Assembly (NCBI RefSeq): GCF_000239815.1
Contig: NZ_CAFK01000348.1
Coordinates: 1 to 37,745, forward strand
Length of the DNA: 37,745 nucleotides
Direction of reading: 5' to 3'
Source of the DNA: Bradyrhizobium sp. STM 3843
Lineage (GTDB): Bacteria; Pseudomonadota; Alphaproteobacteria; Rhizobiales; Xanthobacteraceae
Below, piece by piece: positions 1-7,998 of this stretch (position 1 is the first letter of the stretch; every line of letters begins with the position of its first letter). Below the pieces are notes generated by a model. It worked only from the letters and a program-made list of their open reading frames with translations, had not been told where the DNA came from and did no database searches. The translations under genes and the position numbers were made by a program.

Positions 1-13
1 GCTCTTGGTGCCG

Positions 14-60
14 TTTGTCACCTGTCAAAGGTCAGCTTTGCTGACCTAGATTGTGACAAA
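14..60. promoter_or_regulatory. Nested palindromes upstream of aceA (candidate regulator site)
   Basis: Two near-coaxial inverted repeats lie about 170-220 bp before aceA. The outer one is TTTGTCAC (14-21) against GTGACAAA (53-60). The inner one is AGGTCAGC (29-36) against GCTGACCT (40-47) with a TTT centre. Related half-sites follow, such as TTTGTTAC at 76-83 and the small dyad GATGT/ACATC at 91-106. Isocitrate lyase genes of this group are often controlled by a RamB/ScfR-type short-chain-fatty-acid regulator that is frequently encoded next door, so this may be its operator. The regulator itself is not in the window, so the assignment is an inference. Confidence 0.45.
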
Positions 61-231
61 ATTTACAAAACGACATTTGTTACAAGTGAGGATGTTACAT
101 GACATCACCATTCAAAGACAAGCTGTCTGTACGAAGCTCCGGGATTCGCGTTTAGCTCTGGTCACGCATTTCGCAGCGCACTGTCAAAAATGTCGAGTGT
201 GCGAAGCGACCTAACGAAAAGGATCGAGCAC

Positions 232-1869
232 ATGAATTATCAGCCACGCGGGATCGGTGACCAGGCTGTCCAGGGGCCGGCGTCCTATTTGAGCGAGGTC
301 GCAGCCGCCGAGGCGCTGCTCAAGACCAACCCGACCTGGAACGGCGTCACCGGCGAGGCCGTGGCGCGGATGCGCCTGCAGAACCGCTTCAAGACCGGCC
401 TCGACGTCGCCCGCTACACCGCGGCGCTGATGCGCGCCGACATGGCGGCCTATGACAATGATCCCACCAAGTACACCCAGTCGCTCGGCTGCTGGCATGG
501 CTTCGTCGCACAGCAGAAGCTGATTTCGGTCAAGAAGCATTTCGGCACGACCGATCGCCGCTATCTGTATCTCTCCGGCTGGATGATCGCCGCCCTTCGC
601 TCCGAATTCGGCCCGCTGCCCGACCAGTCGATGCACGAGAAGACTGCGGTGCCGGCGCTGATCGAGGAGCTCTACACCTTCCTGCGCCAGGCGGATTCTC
701 GCGAGCTCAACGACATCTTCCGCAGCCTCGACGCGGCGCGGAAGGCCGGCGACAAGGCCAAGGAAGCGGCGCTGATCGAGAAGATCGACAACTTCCAGAC
801 CCACGTCGTACCCGTCATCGCCGACATCGACGCCGGCTTCGGCAATGCCGAGGCGACCTATCTGCTCGCCAAGAAGATGATCGAGGCGGGCGCCTGTGCG
901 CTGCAGATCGAGAACCAGGTCTCCGACGAAAAGCAATGCGGTCACCAGGACGGCAAGGTGACGGTGCCGCACGAGGTGTTCCTGGCCAAGATCCGCGCCT
1001 GCCGCCACGCCTTCCTGGAGCTCGGCGTCGAGGACGGCATCATCGTGACCCGCACCGACTCGCTCGGCGCTGGCCTCACGCAGCAGATCGCTGTCAGCCA
1101 CAAGCCCGGCGATCTCGGCGACCAGTACAACAGCTTCCTGGATTGCGAGGAAGTGACGGCGGAGAACGCGCGCAACGGCGATGTCATCATCAACCGGAAC
1201 GGCAAGATGATGCGTCCGAAGCGCCTGCCTTCGAACCTGTATCAGTTCCGGCCCGGCACCGGCGAGGACCGCTGCGTGCTCGACTGCATCACCTCGCTGC
1301 AGAATGGCGCTGACCTGTTGTGGATCGAGACCGAAAAGCCGCACATCGAGCAGATCGCCAAGATGGTCGATCGCATCCGTGAGGTGATCCCGAACGCGAA
1401 GCTGGCCTACAACAACTCGCCGTCGTTCAACTGGACCCTCAACTTCCGTTGGCAGGTCTATGACGCGATGAAGGAAGCCGGCAAGGACGTCAGCCAGTAC
1501 AATCGTGCCGAGCTGATGAAGGCGGAGTACGACAACACGCCGCTGGCGATCGAGGCCGACGAGCGCATCCGCACCTTCCAGGCGGATTCGGCCAAGCGCG
1601 CCGGCATCTTCCACCACCTGATCACGCTGCCGACCTACCACACGGCCGCGCTGTCGACCGACAATCTCGCCCGCGAATATTTCGGCGAGCAGGGCATGCT
1701 GGGCTATGTGAAGAACGTGCAGCGCGCGGAGATCCGTCAGGGTATCGCCTGCGTCAAGCATCAGAACATGGCCGGCTCCGACATCGGCGACGATCACAAG
1801 GAGTACTTCGCCGGCGAGGCTGCGCTGAAGGCTGGCGGCGCCCACAACACGATGAACCAGTTCGGCTAG
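232..1869 (+). CDS. aceA: Isocitrate lyase
   Basis: Cleaves isocitrate to glyoxylate and succinate in the cytoplasm, the first glyoxylate-shunt step, needed for growth on acetate and fatty acids. The 545-residue product belongs to the long isocitrate lyase class. Visible motifs are the metal-binding segment DIDAGFGN (198-205), the catalytic loop KQCGHQ with nucleophilic Cys236 (the long class has KQCGH where short enzymes have KKCGH), and the substrate-binding SPSFNW (396-401). The ATG at 232 is chosen because AAAAGGA sits 8 nt upstream; an in-frame ATG at 190 would add 14 residues that do not look like part of the family. A DUF4170 gene follows after 28 bp and probably shares the transcript. 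Regulation is likely through the palindromes at 14-106. Confidence 0.97.
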   Translation: MNYQPRGIGDQAVQGPASYLSEVAAAEALLKTNPTWNGVTGEAVARMRLQNRFKTGLDVARYTAALMRADMAAYDNDPTKYTQSLGCWHGFVAQQKLISVKKHFGTTDRRYLYLSGWMIAALRSEFGPLPDQSMHEKTAVPALIEELYTFLRQADSRELNDIFRSLDAARKAGDKAKEAALIEKIDNFQTHVVPVIADIDAGFGNAEATYLLAKKMIEAGACALQIENQVSDEKQCGHQDGKVTVPHEVFLAKIRACRHAFLELGVEDGIIVTRTDSLGAGLTQQIAVSHKPGDLGDQYNSFLDCEEVTAENARNGDVIINRNGKMMRPKRLPSNLYQFRPGTGEDRCVLDCITSLQNGADLLWIETEKPHIEQIAKMVDRIREVIPNAKLAYNNSPSFNWTLNFRWQVYDAMKEAGKDVSQYNRAELMKAEYDNTPLAIEADERIRTFQADSAKRAGIFHHLITLPTYHTAALSTDNLAREYFGEQGMLGYVKNVQRAEIRQGIACVKHQNMAGSDIGDDHKEYFAGEAALKAGGAHNTMNQFG

Positions 1870-1897
1870 CAACCATTCGGCTAACAGGAGACTGACC

Positions 1898-2110
1898 ATG
1901 ACCAAAGGCAGCAATTTCTGGGTGATTGGCGGTGAGTTCGGCTCGATGAACTTCCACAAGCTCGTGGAAGGTTCGGCTCAGGTCAAAGGACCGTTCAAGT
2001 CCCGCAAGGAAGCCGAAGACTGCTGGCGCGAGGTATCGGAAGAGAACCGGCACAAAGCCGGCGTCCGGTTCTCGATCGTCGAGGAACCACAGCGCGCGCC
2101 CGCCGCTTAA
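1898..2110 (+). CDS. DUF4170 domain-containing small protein
   Basis: A 70-residue soluble protein with no signal peptide or membrane segment. The sequence (start MTKGSNFWVIGGEF, then a KGPFKSRKEAEDCW segment and a short beta-rich end) matches the DUF4170 family, which is widespread in alphaproteobacteria and has no known function. The SRKEAEDCWR stretch resembles small SPOR-like or RNA-binding folds, but this is only an impression. The start is well supported: AGGAG at 1886-1890 lies 7 nt before the ATG. It sits 28 bp after aceA with no terminator between, so co-transcription is likely, and a hairpin terminator follows it. Confidence 0.85.
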   Translation: MTKGSNFWVIGGEFGSMNFHKLVEGSAQVKGPFKSRKEAEDCWREVSEENRHKAGVRFSIVEEPQRAPAA

Positions 2111-2146
2111 AGCCATTCGCCGGGTATCTGCACCACGTTAAAGCCC

Positions 2147-2201
2147 AAGGACGGGGCGGTCTCATCCGGTTGACGCCGGGCGGGGCCGCCCACGTCCTTT
2201 T
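2147..2201 (+). terminator. Hairpin terminator after aceA-DUF4170
   Basis: AAGGACGGGGCGG (2147-2159) pairs with CCGCCC-A-CGTCCTT (2186-2199), a 13-bp stem with one bulged A and a GC-rich loop of about 26 nt, ending in TTTT. The T-run is short, so this is a probable but not textbook intrinsic terminator. Confidence 0.6.
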
Positions 2202-2303
2202 GGAATTCATGTAAGTGCTTGGAAATAATAAGCGTTTGCGGAACCTTGGGTTGCTGCTAGGCTGCCGGCGTGGACCTCCCTGAAAAACGTCACGAAGCCG
2301 GTC

Positions 2304-2849
2304 ATGGCCCAGGCGTCCGATAGCGGTAACGAATCTCGCCCACTGCGGCTGCGCGAGGCGCTGCGGCAGGCCCGGATCGAGGCCGCCGATCGCACCGGCG
2401 TGGTGGTCGACCTGCGCGATGCGGAGGTGGCGCGGCTGGAGATCCTCAACGACGCGCTCGATCCGCTGTTCGAGCAGATTCCCGGCGACATCGACCTGTT
2501 CGATCGCGGCATCAGCCAGGGCGAGACGCCGCGGCTGTGGATCGACGTGGTCGCGCATATCGCGATGGGCCGCGACAAGCGGCAATATCGTTTCGTGCAG
2601 GACACCCGCAATGGCCGCATCGTGATCGCGGAATCGCATGAGGCGGCCGCGATCGTGCAGGCGGTGACCGACTATGTCGCCAGGCGCATGGTCGAACGCG
2701 AGCGTGCATTCAGCCCGTCCCGGGAGCCAGCGCCTGCCGTCGCTAGGCCGCGCCGGCGCCGCGGCGTCTGGCTGTTCCTGCTCGGCTTCATTCTCGGCGC
2801 GCTGGCGTTGTTTGGGATCGCGCTCTACGCGACGCTACAGCAGATCTGA
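2304..2849 (+). CDS. Conserved hypothetical protein with C-terminal membrane anchor
   Basis: A 181-residue protein that I do not recognise as a named family. The first 135 residues form a soluble, acidic, mixed alpha/beta region (DLRDAEVARLEIL, LWIDVVAHIAMGRD, YRFVQDTRNG). A proline/arginine-rich linker follows (PRRRRG near 150), then one hydrophobic helix at about 155-176 and a tail of five residues. This is the layout of a C-tail-anchored inner-membrane protein with its body in the cytoplasm, by the positive-inside rule. No strong ribosome binding site precedes the ATG. The 3' end overlaps the convergent TetR gene by 15 bp. Function is unknown. Confidence 0.75.
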   Translation: MAQASDSGNESRPLRLREALRQARIEAADRTGVVVDLRDAEVARLEILNDALDPLFEQIPGDIDLFDRGISQGETPRLWIDVVAHIAMGRDKRQYRFVQDTRNGRIVIAESHEAAAIVQAVTDYVARRMVERERAFSPSREPAPAVARPRRRRGVWLFLLGFILGALALFGIALYATLQQI

Positions 2850-3443
2850 CGGGGCGCCCGGCCAGGCTCGAAGGGCTGATGCCGCGACGAGCCGCAGCTC
2901 AGCAGCGCTCGCACCGTCCAGGGCCTGCACTGACAACCCCTGCAGGACGGTCATGTAAAACCGGGCGAGCGCAGCGGCATTCGTCGTCGCCGGCAGAATG
3001 CCCTCTTTGATATCGCGTGCGATGCGCCGCTCCAGCGCCTTGCGCGACGCCGTCCGGATCGCCTTGAGCTCCGCGGCCAGATCGGCATTCTCTTCCGACG
3101 TCATCAGCATGCCGCTCGACACCATGCACCCGAGCGGCTTGCCCGGCATGGTCACGGCGGCAATTCCGCGATCGAGCATCTGGCGGACGGCGTCGTAGCT
3201 CGACGTTGCGTCGGCAATCTCCTTCGCACCGATCCGGACCGAGCGGTAATGGCGCAGCACTTCGCGGTAGAGATCCGCCTTGCTGCCGAACGCGTGATAG
3301 AGGCTGGCGGCAGCGATGCCGATCGCCTTGGTCAGATCGGCAATGCTGACCCCGTCATAGCCGTGTCGCCAGAACAGATCGAGCGCCGTTTCCAGCGCCT
3401 CGTCGCGATCGAACGTCGGCTGCCGGCCGCGGGCGCGGGCCAT
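2835..3443 (-). CDS. TetR/AcrR family transcriptional regulator
   Basis: A 202-residue one-component repressor. The N-terminal helix-turn-helix is clear: FDRDEALETALDLFWRHGY, then the recognition region IADLTKAIGIAAASLYHAFGSK, which is the TetR signature. The C-terminal ligand domain is divergent, with a GCMVSSGMLM segment of the type seen in TetR_C subfamilies next to oxidoreductases and hydrolases. The ATG at 3443 gives a family-like start (MARARGRQPTFDRDEA); an upstream in-frame ATG at 3476 would add 11 residues and cannot be excluded. It is divergent from two hydrolase genes, and the perfect 20-bp palindrome between them is the expected operator, so autoregulation and repression of the hydrolases are likely. 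The inducer is unknown. Confidence 0.93.
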   Translation of the reverse strand: MARARGRQPTFDRDEALETALDLFWRHGYDGVSIADLTKAIGIAAASLYHAFGSKADLYREVLRHYRSVRIGAKEIADATSSYDAVRQMLDRGIAAVTMPGKPLGCMVSSGMLMTSEENADLAAELKAIRTASRKALERRIARDIKEGILPATTNAAALARFYMTVLQGLSVQALDGASAAELRLVAASALRAWPGAPSDLL

Positions 3444-3519
3444 TGGTTCGACGCTCTTGTTCGATGAAGCAACCATGCCGGCCAAATTAGGCTCTTGACG
3501 TTCAACCGCAAGCGCTTAA

Positions 3520-3539
3520 TGTTTAGTGAACACTAAACA
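3520..3539. promoter_or_regulatory. TetR-type operator between regulator and hydrolase operon
   Basis: TGTTTAGTG-AA-CACTAAACA is a perfect inverted repeat with 9-bp arms and a 2-bp centre, the geometry of TetR-family operators. It lies in the 97-bp divergent gap. TTGACG at 3495-3500 could serve as a -35 for the hydrolase operon, which would put its -10 region on the left edge of the palindrome, fitting repression by occlusion. The operator ends 1 bp before the first ATG of the hydrolase. Confidence 0.82.
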
Positions 3540-3540
3540 A

Positions 3541-4485
3541 ATGGACGACGTGATGAGTGCGATGGATCAAATCGACCGACGAGGCTTGCTTTTGGGGGTG
3601 GGAGCCGCAGCGCTTGCCGCGGTGGGCCATCCGATAGATGCCGCCGAATCGCGAGCCGCACCTGAACCCTTCGTCGTTCGCTCGACCGATGGCACCATGC
3701 TGGCGGGCGAGGCCAAGGGCGACCCGCAGGCGCCGGAGATCCTGTTCATCCACGGCTTACGGCAGAGCCGGTTGAGCTGGGACAAGCAATTCACTGATGC
3801 GACGCTTGCAGGCTTCCGCCTGGTCCGGTTCGATTTGCGCGGCCATGGCGATTCGGACAAGCCGGCGGCGCCGGAGGCTTACGCCGATGCTGACCGATGG
3901 GGTGACGACGTTGCCGCCGTCATCGCGGCGGCGAAGCTTCGGCGGCCCGTGCTCGTGGGCTGGTCGCTCGGCGGCTTCGTGGCCGGCAGCTATCTGAAAT
4001 CCCACGGTGGGGCACCGGTCGCAGGCGTGAACCTGGTCGATGCCGTGACCAAGCTTGCGCCCGATCTTCTGACGCCGCTCGCGGGCACTTTTGCGCGAAC
4101 GACGACATCGCACGATCTGGCGGAGCGTACCGCCGAGACGGCGAGCTTTCTTGCAGCCTGCTTCCATCAGCCACCGACGGGCGTCGAGCTTCAGCGCATG
4201 CTCGTGATCAACGGCATGACTGCGCGCGCAGTGGGCGAGGGTTTTGTAAAAACGGCGACGCCCGACCTCGAGCCGGTCTTCAAGGCCTATGCCGGTCCGA
4301 TCCTGTTGACCCATGGACGCCATGACCGGCTGGTGCGGCTGGCCATGTCTGAGCGGATCAAGACCTTGCGTCCTGAGAGTCGTCTGTCTGTTTATGCCGA
4401 GAGCGGGCACAGTCCGTTCTACGAGGAGCCGGAGCGCTTCAACCGCGAGCTTGCCGCTTTCGTGACTGCGGCGGCGCGGAGCTGA
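3541..4485 (+). CDS. Tat-exported alpha/beta hydrolase
   Basis: A 314-residue alpha/beta-hydrolase-fold enzyme. The N-terminus carries a twin-arginine type signal: Arg13-Arg14 in IDRRGLLLG, then a hydrophobic stretch (VGAAALAAVG) and a polar end near residue 38, suggesting folded export to the periplasm. Catalytic residues are visible: the oxyanion segment HGLRQS at 71, nucleophile Ser142 in GWSLGG, Asp262 in HGRHDRLV and His290 in ESGHSPF. The substrate cannot be told; relatives act on esters or lactones. ATGs at 3541, 3553 and 3562 are all in frame with weak Shine-Dalgarno matches; the longest is listed, but the later two leave a more usual leader after the operator. The next hydrolase starts 11 bp downstream, so the pair forms an operon under the TetR regulator. 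Confidence 0.85.
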   Translation: MDDVMSAMDQIDRRGLLLGVGAAALAAVGHPIDAAESRAAPEPFVVRSTDGTMLAGEAKGDPQAPEILFIHGLRQSRLSWDKQFTDATLAGFRLVRFDLRGHGDSDKPAAPEAYADADRWGDDVAAVIAAAKLRRPVLVGWSLGGFVAGSYLKSHGGAPVAGVNLVDAVTKLAPDLLTPLAGTFARTTTSHDLAERTAETASFLAACFHQPPTGVELQRMLVINGMTARAVGEGFVKTATPDLEPVFKAYAGPILLTHGRHDRLVRLAMSERIKTLRPESRLSVYAESGHSPFYEEPERFNRELAAFVTAAARS

Positions 4486-4496
4486 GGAGAAATGTG

Positions 4497-5387
4497 ATGA
4501 GGACGCCAGGGTTCTTTCCCGGCTTTGATCATCTCGATGTCGACGCCGGCGGGGTTCGCTTCGCCGGCGTGGTCGGGGGCGTCGGGCCGCCACTGCTGCT
4601 GCTCCACGGCTATCCAGAGACGCACATCGCGTGGCGCAAAGTGGCTCCGGCGCTCGCCCGCGATCACACGCTTATCATCCCCGATCTGCCGGGCTATGGC
4701 GCAAGCAGGACGCAGACCATGGTGCCACGCTGGACCAAGCGCCGCGTCGGTGCGGCGCTGGTGGCGCTGATGCGGGCGCTCGGGCATGAGCGGTTCGCGC
4801 TCGCCGGTCACGATCGTGGCGCGCGCGCCGGATATCGTCTGGTGCTCGATCATCCCGGCGTGGTCAGCCAGTTTGCATCGCTGACGGTCGTTCCGACAGT
4901 AGATGCGATGGCAGCGGTCGACTACGACTTTGCGCGCAAGGCCTATCACTGGTTCCTGTTCGCGCAGAGGGCCGACCTGCCGGAGCGCCTGCTTGCGGCG
5001 GCACCGGACGCGATCCTTGATCATGCCATCGCAGTCATGAACGCCAACAGCGACAGCGTGATCGAGCCGGCCGCGAGGGATGCATATCATCGGGCATTCC
5101 GCGACCCAGCAGTGCAGCATGCGATCTGCGAGGACTATCGGGCTGCGCTGGACGAAGATCTTGCGCACGATCAGGCCGATTGCACAGCGGGCCGCAGGCT
5201 CGACTGCCCCGTTCTCGTCCTGTGTTCAAGCGCCCAGAACGTTACCGAGCGGATTGCGATCTGGAAGGCGTGGGCCGACGATGTCACGGGCATCATCACC
5301 ACAGGAGACCATCTTCAACCCGAAGATCGTCCGGAAGAAGTGATCGCGGCGCTGGCTTCGTTCTTTTCGGGGACGACACCCGGCTGA
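4497..5387 (+). CDS. Haloacetate dehalogenase / epoxide hydrolase-like alpha/beta hydrolase
   Basis: A 296-residue cytoplasmic alpha/beta hydrolase that uses an Asp nucleophile. Compared from memory with fluoroacetate dehalogenase of Rhodopseudomonas palustris, it keeps nucleophile Asp106 and Arg107 in GHDRG, Arg110, the YHW pair His151-Trp152 and Tyr214 (CEDYRA) that hold the halide, and catalytic His272 (TGDHLQ). The residue aligned with the charge-relay Asp134 is Thr130 (in SLTVVPT), which is unusual. Likely reaction is hydrolytic cleavage of a carbon-halogen bond or an epoxide; the substrate is not provable from sequence. ATG 4497 is chosen over GTG 4494 because GAGGAG lies 7 nt upstream. 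Second gene of the TetR-controlled pair; its stop is 24 bp from the convergent metallophosphoesterase. Confidence 0.85.
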   Translation: MRTPGFFPGFDHLDVDAGGVRFAGVVGGVGPPLLLLHGYPETHIAWRKVAPALARDHTLIIPDLPGYGASRTQTMVPRWTKRRVGAALVALMRALGHERFALAGHDRGARAGYRLVLDHPGVVSQFASLTVVPTVDAMAAVDYDFARKAYHWFLFAQRADLPERLLAAAPDAILDHAIAVMNANSDSVIEPAARDAYHRAFRDPAVQHAICEDYRAALDEDLAHDQADCTAGRRLDCPVLVLCSSAQNVTERIAIWKAWADDVTGIITTGDHLQPEDRPEEVIAALASFFSGTTPG

Positions 5388-5411
5388 CACTTGGTCTCGC
5401 CGGACGGCTAT

Positions 5412-6302
5412 TCAGAACAGTCGCAGCTGCCGGATCTCGCGCATACGCAGCGCGTCGTTGATCCCGCGCACGGTCATTTCGCATCGCCAATGATTGCCCT
5501 CGCGCGCGATGGCGAAGAGGTTATAGGCGGCAGCCGGATAATGTCCGTGTGCGATGCTCGAGGCGGAGGGGACGCCGACCACCGGAATTTTCCGCTCCGG
5601 ACCATCGATCCAGATCGTCGAATGGATGTGGTCGTGGCCATGCAGGACCAGTTCGACACCGTGCCGCTTCAATAGCGCAATCAGGTCAGCCGCATCGGTC
5701 AGCCGTTTCATGCGGTTGGCCGAGCGCAAGGGGTGATGCACCAGCAGCACGCGGAAGAGCGGCTCGGTCGATAGCGCTGTGAGCAGCTGCTCCAGTGCTG
5801 CAAGCTGTTCGGGGCCGATCCTGCCCGTCGCCATGAATGGCGCTGTCGGCACGGCTGAGGACAGACTGATCAGCGCCAGCGGTCCGCGCTGGCGCAGCGA
5901 AGGGAAGCTTGCCGCCTGGCCCGCATCCGCATCGCCGCCGAAATAATCGGCGAAGCTCTGCGCGAAGCGAAGTCGGGTTCGACGCACATAGGCGTCGTGA
6001 TTGCCGGGGATTGCGGTGACGTGATCGGGCGGGCCCACCGTCCTGAGCCAGTCCAGCGCCAGCGGAAATTCCGCCTCCATGGCGAAATTGACGAGATCGC
6101 CGGTGACTGCGATCTGGTCCGGCATCTGGGTCTGCAGATCCGAGACCAGCACATCCAGCACATCGCGGCGGTGATATTTGTAACGGTTCCGCGTCCAGTT
6201 GATGTAGCCGAGCACCCGTTTGCTGGCGAGTTCGAGAAGACGCGGATGCGGCGGCGGCGCCAGATGCGGGTCGGAGAGATGCGCCAGCGTGAACGCTGCC
6301 AT
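5412..6302 (-). CDS. Metallophosphoesterase (calcineurin-like, CpdA-type)
   Basis: A 296-residue cytoplasmic metal-dependent phosphoesterase. All five blocks of the dinuclear metal site are present: D11-x-H13 (SDPHL), GDLVN (68-72), GNHD (100-103), HH at 189-190 (VHHP), and GHDH (222-225). The order and spacing resemble class III cyclic-nucleotide phosphodiesterases (CpdA/Icc), but this family also includes phospholipid and nucleotide phosphatases, so cAMP as substrate is only one option. The ATG at 6302 has no strong ribosome binding site. It is convergent with the dehalogenase-like gene (24-bp gap) and divergent from the Nudix gene. Confidence 0.92.
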   Translation of the reverse strand: MAAFTLAHLSDPHLAPPPHPRLLELASKRVLGYINWTRNRYKYHRRDVLDVLVSDLQTQMPDQIAVTGDLVNFAMEAEFPLALDWLRTVGPPDHVTAIPGNHDAYVRRTRLRFAQSFADYFGGDADAGQAASFPSLRQRGPLALISLSSAVPTAPFMATGRIGPEQLAALEQLLTALSTEPLFRVLLVHHPLRSANRMKRLTDAADLIALLKRHGVELVLHGHDHIHSTIWIDGPERKIPVVGVPSASSIAHGHYPAAAYNLFAIAREGNHWRCEMTVRGINDALRMREIRQLRLF

Positions 6303-6424
6303 GATCGGTTTGCCTGTCGACGATCAACGCTGGGGTGATCGTGAGGTGGTGTCCGGACTATCCTGGCTCTATTGGCAAGGTCGCGGCGCCAGTGCAAGGA
6401 TAACCGCCAAACCTGGATGTGGCG

Positions 6425-6919
6425 GTGACAAGTCAAAGCAATTTACGCGTGCGGTTCGAGCCTTGGTTGCGGGGCGTGTTCCACTTCTATTGGCGCTTTG
6501 CCCGCGGGATGACGCTCGGCGTCCGTGCGGTCGTGCTCGATGCCGACCATCGCGTGTTCCTGGTCAAGCACAGCTATGTTGCGGGCTGGCACCTGCCGGG
6601 TGGTGGCGTCGAGGTGGGCGAGAGCTTCGTGGAGGCGCTCGAGCGGGAGCTCTTGGAGGAGGGACGGATTGCGCTCTCCGGCGAGGCGATCCTGCACGGA
6701 ATCTTCCTGAACAGCCACGTCTCGCGCCGTGACCATGTCGCCGTTTATATCGTTAAGAATTTCACCCAGGACCGGCTGCCGGAGCCCAACCACGAGATCA
6801 TCGCCAGCGGCTTTTTCGCAGCCGATGCGCTGCCGGAGGAGACGACGCTCGGAACGCGGCTGCGGATCGCCGAGGTGCTACAGGGCGTTAAGGCCATTCC
6901 CACCTGGCGCCCGCAATAG
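6425..6919 (+). CDS. Nudix hydrolase
   Basis: A 164-residue Nudix hydrolase, which cleaves a nucleoside diphosphate linked to another moiety. The Nudix box is GGVEVGESFVEALERELLEE, containing the RExxEE metal site, but the Gly two residues after EE in the usual consensus is Arg here. An amphipathic N-terminal stretch (FHFYWRFARGMTLGVRAVVLD) precedes the fold, as in many rhizobial Nudix proteins annotated only by family. Both possible starts are GTG: 6425 is preferred because GGA lies 7 nt upstream; 6419 adds two residues. It is probably read together with the glycosyltransferase, which begins 75 bp downstream. Substrate unknown. Confidence 0.88.
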   Translation: MTSQSNLRVRFEPWLRGVFHFYWRFARGMTLGVRAVVLDADHRVFLVKHSYVAGWHLPGGGVEVGESFVEALERELLEEGRIALSGEAILHGIFLNSHVSRRDHVAVYIVKNFTQDRLPEPNHEIIASGFFAADALPEETTLGTRLRIAEVLQGVKAIPTWRPQ

Positions 6920-6994
6920 TGCGGTGGCCGCCCCGCCATTATGACTTTTTGCACCGAATGGGCTGCAGGCTTACCTGCCAGGGGAGTTGGGCCA

Positions 6995-7927
6995 ATGATA
7001 CCACCATCGATGCGGATTGCCGTCCTGGTGCCCTGCTACAATGAGGAGGCCGCTGTTGCCTCCGTCGTGACAGGGTTCAAGGCGGCGCTGCCGACGGCGA
7101 CCGTTTACGTCTATGACAACAATTCCAAGGACCGCACCGTCGCTGTTGCGCGCGAGGCCGGGGCCGAGGTGCGCAGCGAGCGGCGGCAGGGCAAGGGCCA
7201 CGTGGTCCGTCGGATGTTCGCCGACATCGATGCCGACGTTTACGTTCTGGTCGATGGCGATGCGACCTACGATGCGCCGAGCGCGCCCCGCATGGTCGAG
7301 CGCCTCCTGAGCGAGCATCTCGATATGGTGGTGGGACTGCGCGTCGACCAGGAGCAGGCCGCGTACCGCATGGGGCATCGCACCGGCAATTGGATGCTGA
7401 CGCGGTTTCTGGCCGAGGTGTTCGGCCAGGCCTTCAAGGATATTCTGTCCGGTTACCGCGTGTTCTCGCGCCGCTTCGTCAAATCCTTCCCCGTGCTGTC
7501 CGACGGCTTCGAGATCGAGACCGAACTCAGCGTCCATGCGCTGGAGTTGGCGCTGCCGGTTGCCGAAGTGGCGACGCCCTATTACGCGCGCCCGGAAGGT
7601 TCCGTTTCGAAGCTGAACACCTGGAGGGATGGTTTCCGGATCCTCGGGACCATCCTCAAGCTCTACCGCTCTGAAAAGCCGCTGCGCTTCTTCGGCGTGA
7701 TCGGGATCTTTCTCGCGCTGGTCTCCATCGGCTTCGCGATTCCCGTGTTCGTCACCTATGTCGAGACCGGCCTGGTTCCCCGGTTGCCGACCGCCGTGCT
7801 GTCCATGGGCCTGATGATCATGGCGCTGCTGTCAGTCACGTCGGGGCTGGTGCTGGATACCGTCACCTGCGGTCGGCGCGAGATGAAGCTGCTCGCCTAT
7901 CTGTCGCAGCCGCCCGCGAAGGGCTGA
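6995..7927 (+). CDS. Glycosyltransferase family 2, polyprenyl-phosphate sugar synthase type
   Basis: A 310-residue GT-A glycosyltransferase of family 2. The catalytic domain shows VPCYNEE (12-18), DNNSKDRT (41-48), the metal-binding D87-G-D89 in LVDGDATYD, and the acceptor-side region SGYRVFSRRF. Two hydrophobic helices near the C-terminus (about 230-255 and 262-290) anchor it in the inner membrane, as in dolichyl/undecaprenyl-phosphate sugar synthases that build lipid-linked donors for envelope glycans. ATG 6995 is preferred: AGGGGAG sits 9 nt upstream, whereas the in-frame ATG at 6941 adds an unstructured 18 residues with no ribosome binding site. Which sugar it moves is unknown. Confidence 0.9.
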   Translation: MIPPSMRIAVLVPCYNEEAAVASVVTGFKAALPTATVYVYDNNSKDRTVAVAREAGAEVRSERRQGKGHVVRRMFADIDADVYVLVDGDATYDAPSAPRMVERLLSEHLDMVVGLRVDQEQAAYRMGHRTGNWMLTRFLAEVFGQAFKDILSGYRVFSRRFVKSFPVLSDGFEIETELSVHALELALPVAEVATPYYARPEGSVSKLNTWRDGFRILGTILKLYRSEKPLRFFGVIGIFLALVSIGFAIPVFVTYVETGLVPRLPTAVLSMGLMIMALLSVTSGLVLDTVTCGRREMKLLAYLSQPPAKG

Positions 7928-7998
7928 ATTGCTCGCGCGCGGCGAGTTGAAAGGTGCCATGGACCGCGCCTTTCCCAGATGCTATCCCGCATCGAATC

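Noticed and set aside
211..1959. 582-codon open frame on the minus strand across aceA
   Set aside because: Antisense shadow of isocitrate lyase; composition is Arg/Leu/Val-rich with no domain, and the plus frame has intact catalytic motifs.
3526..3540. GTG start at 3526 for the exported hydrolase
   Set aside because: It lies inside the operator and would add five residues before a normal signal peptide; no ribosome binding site.
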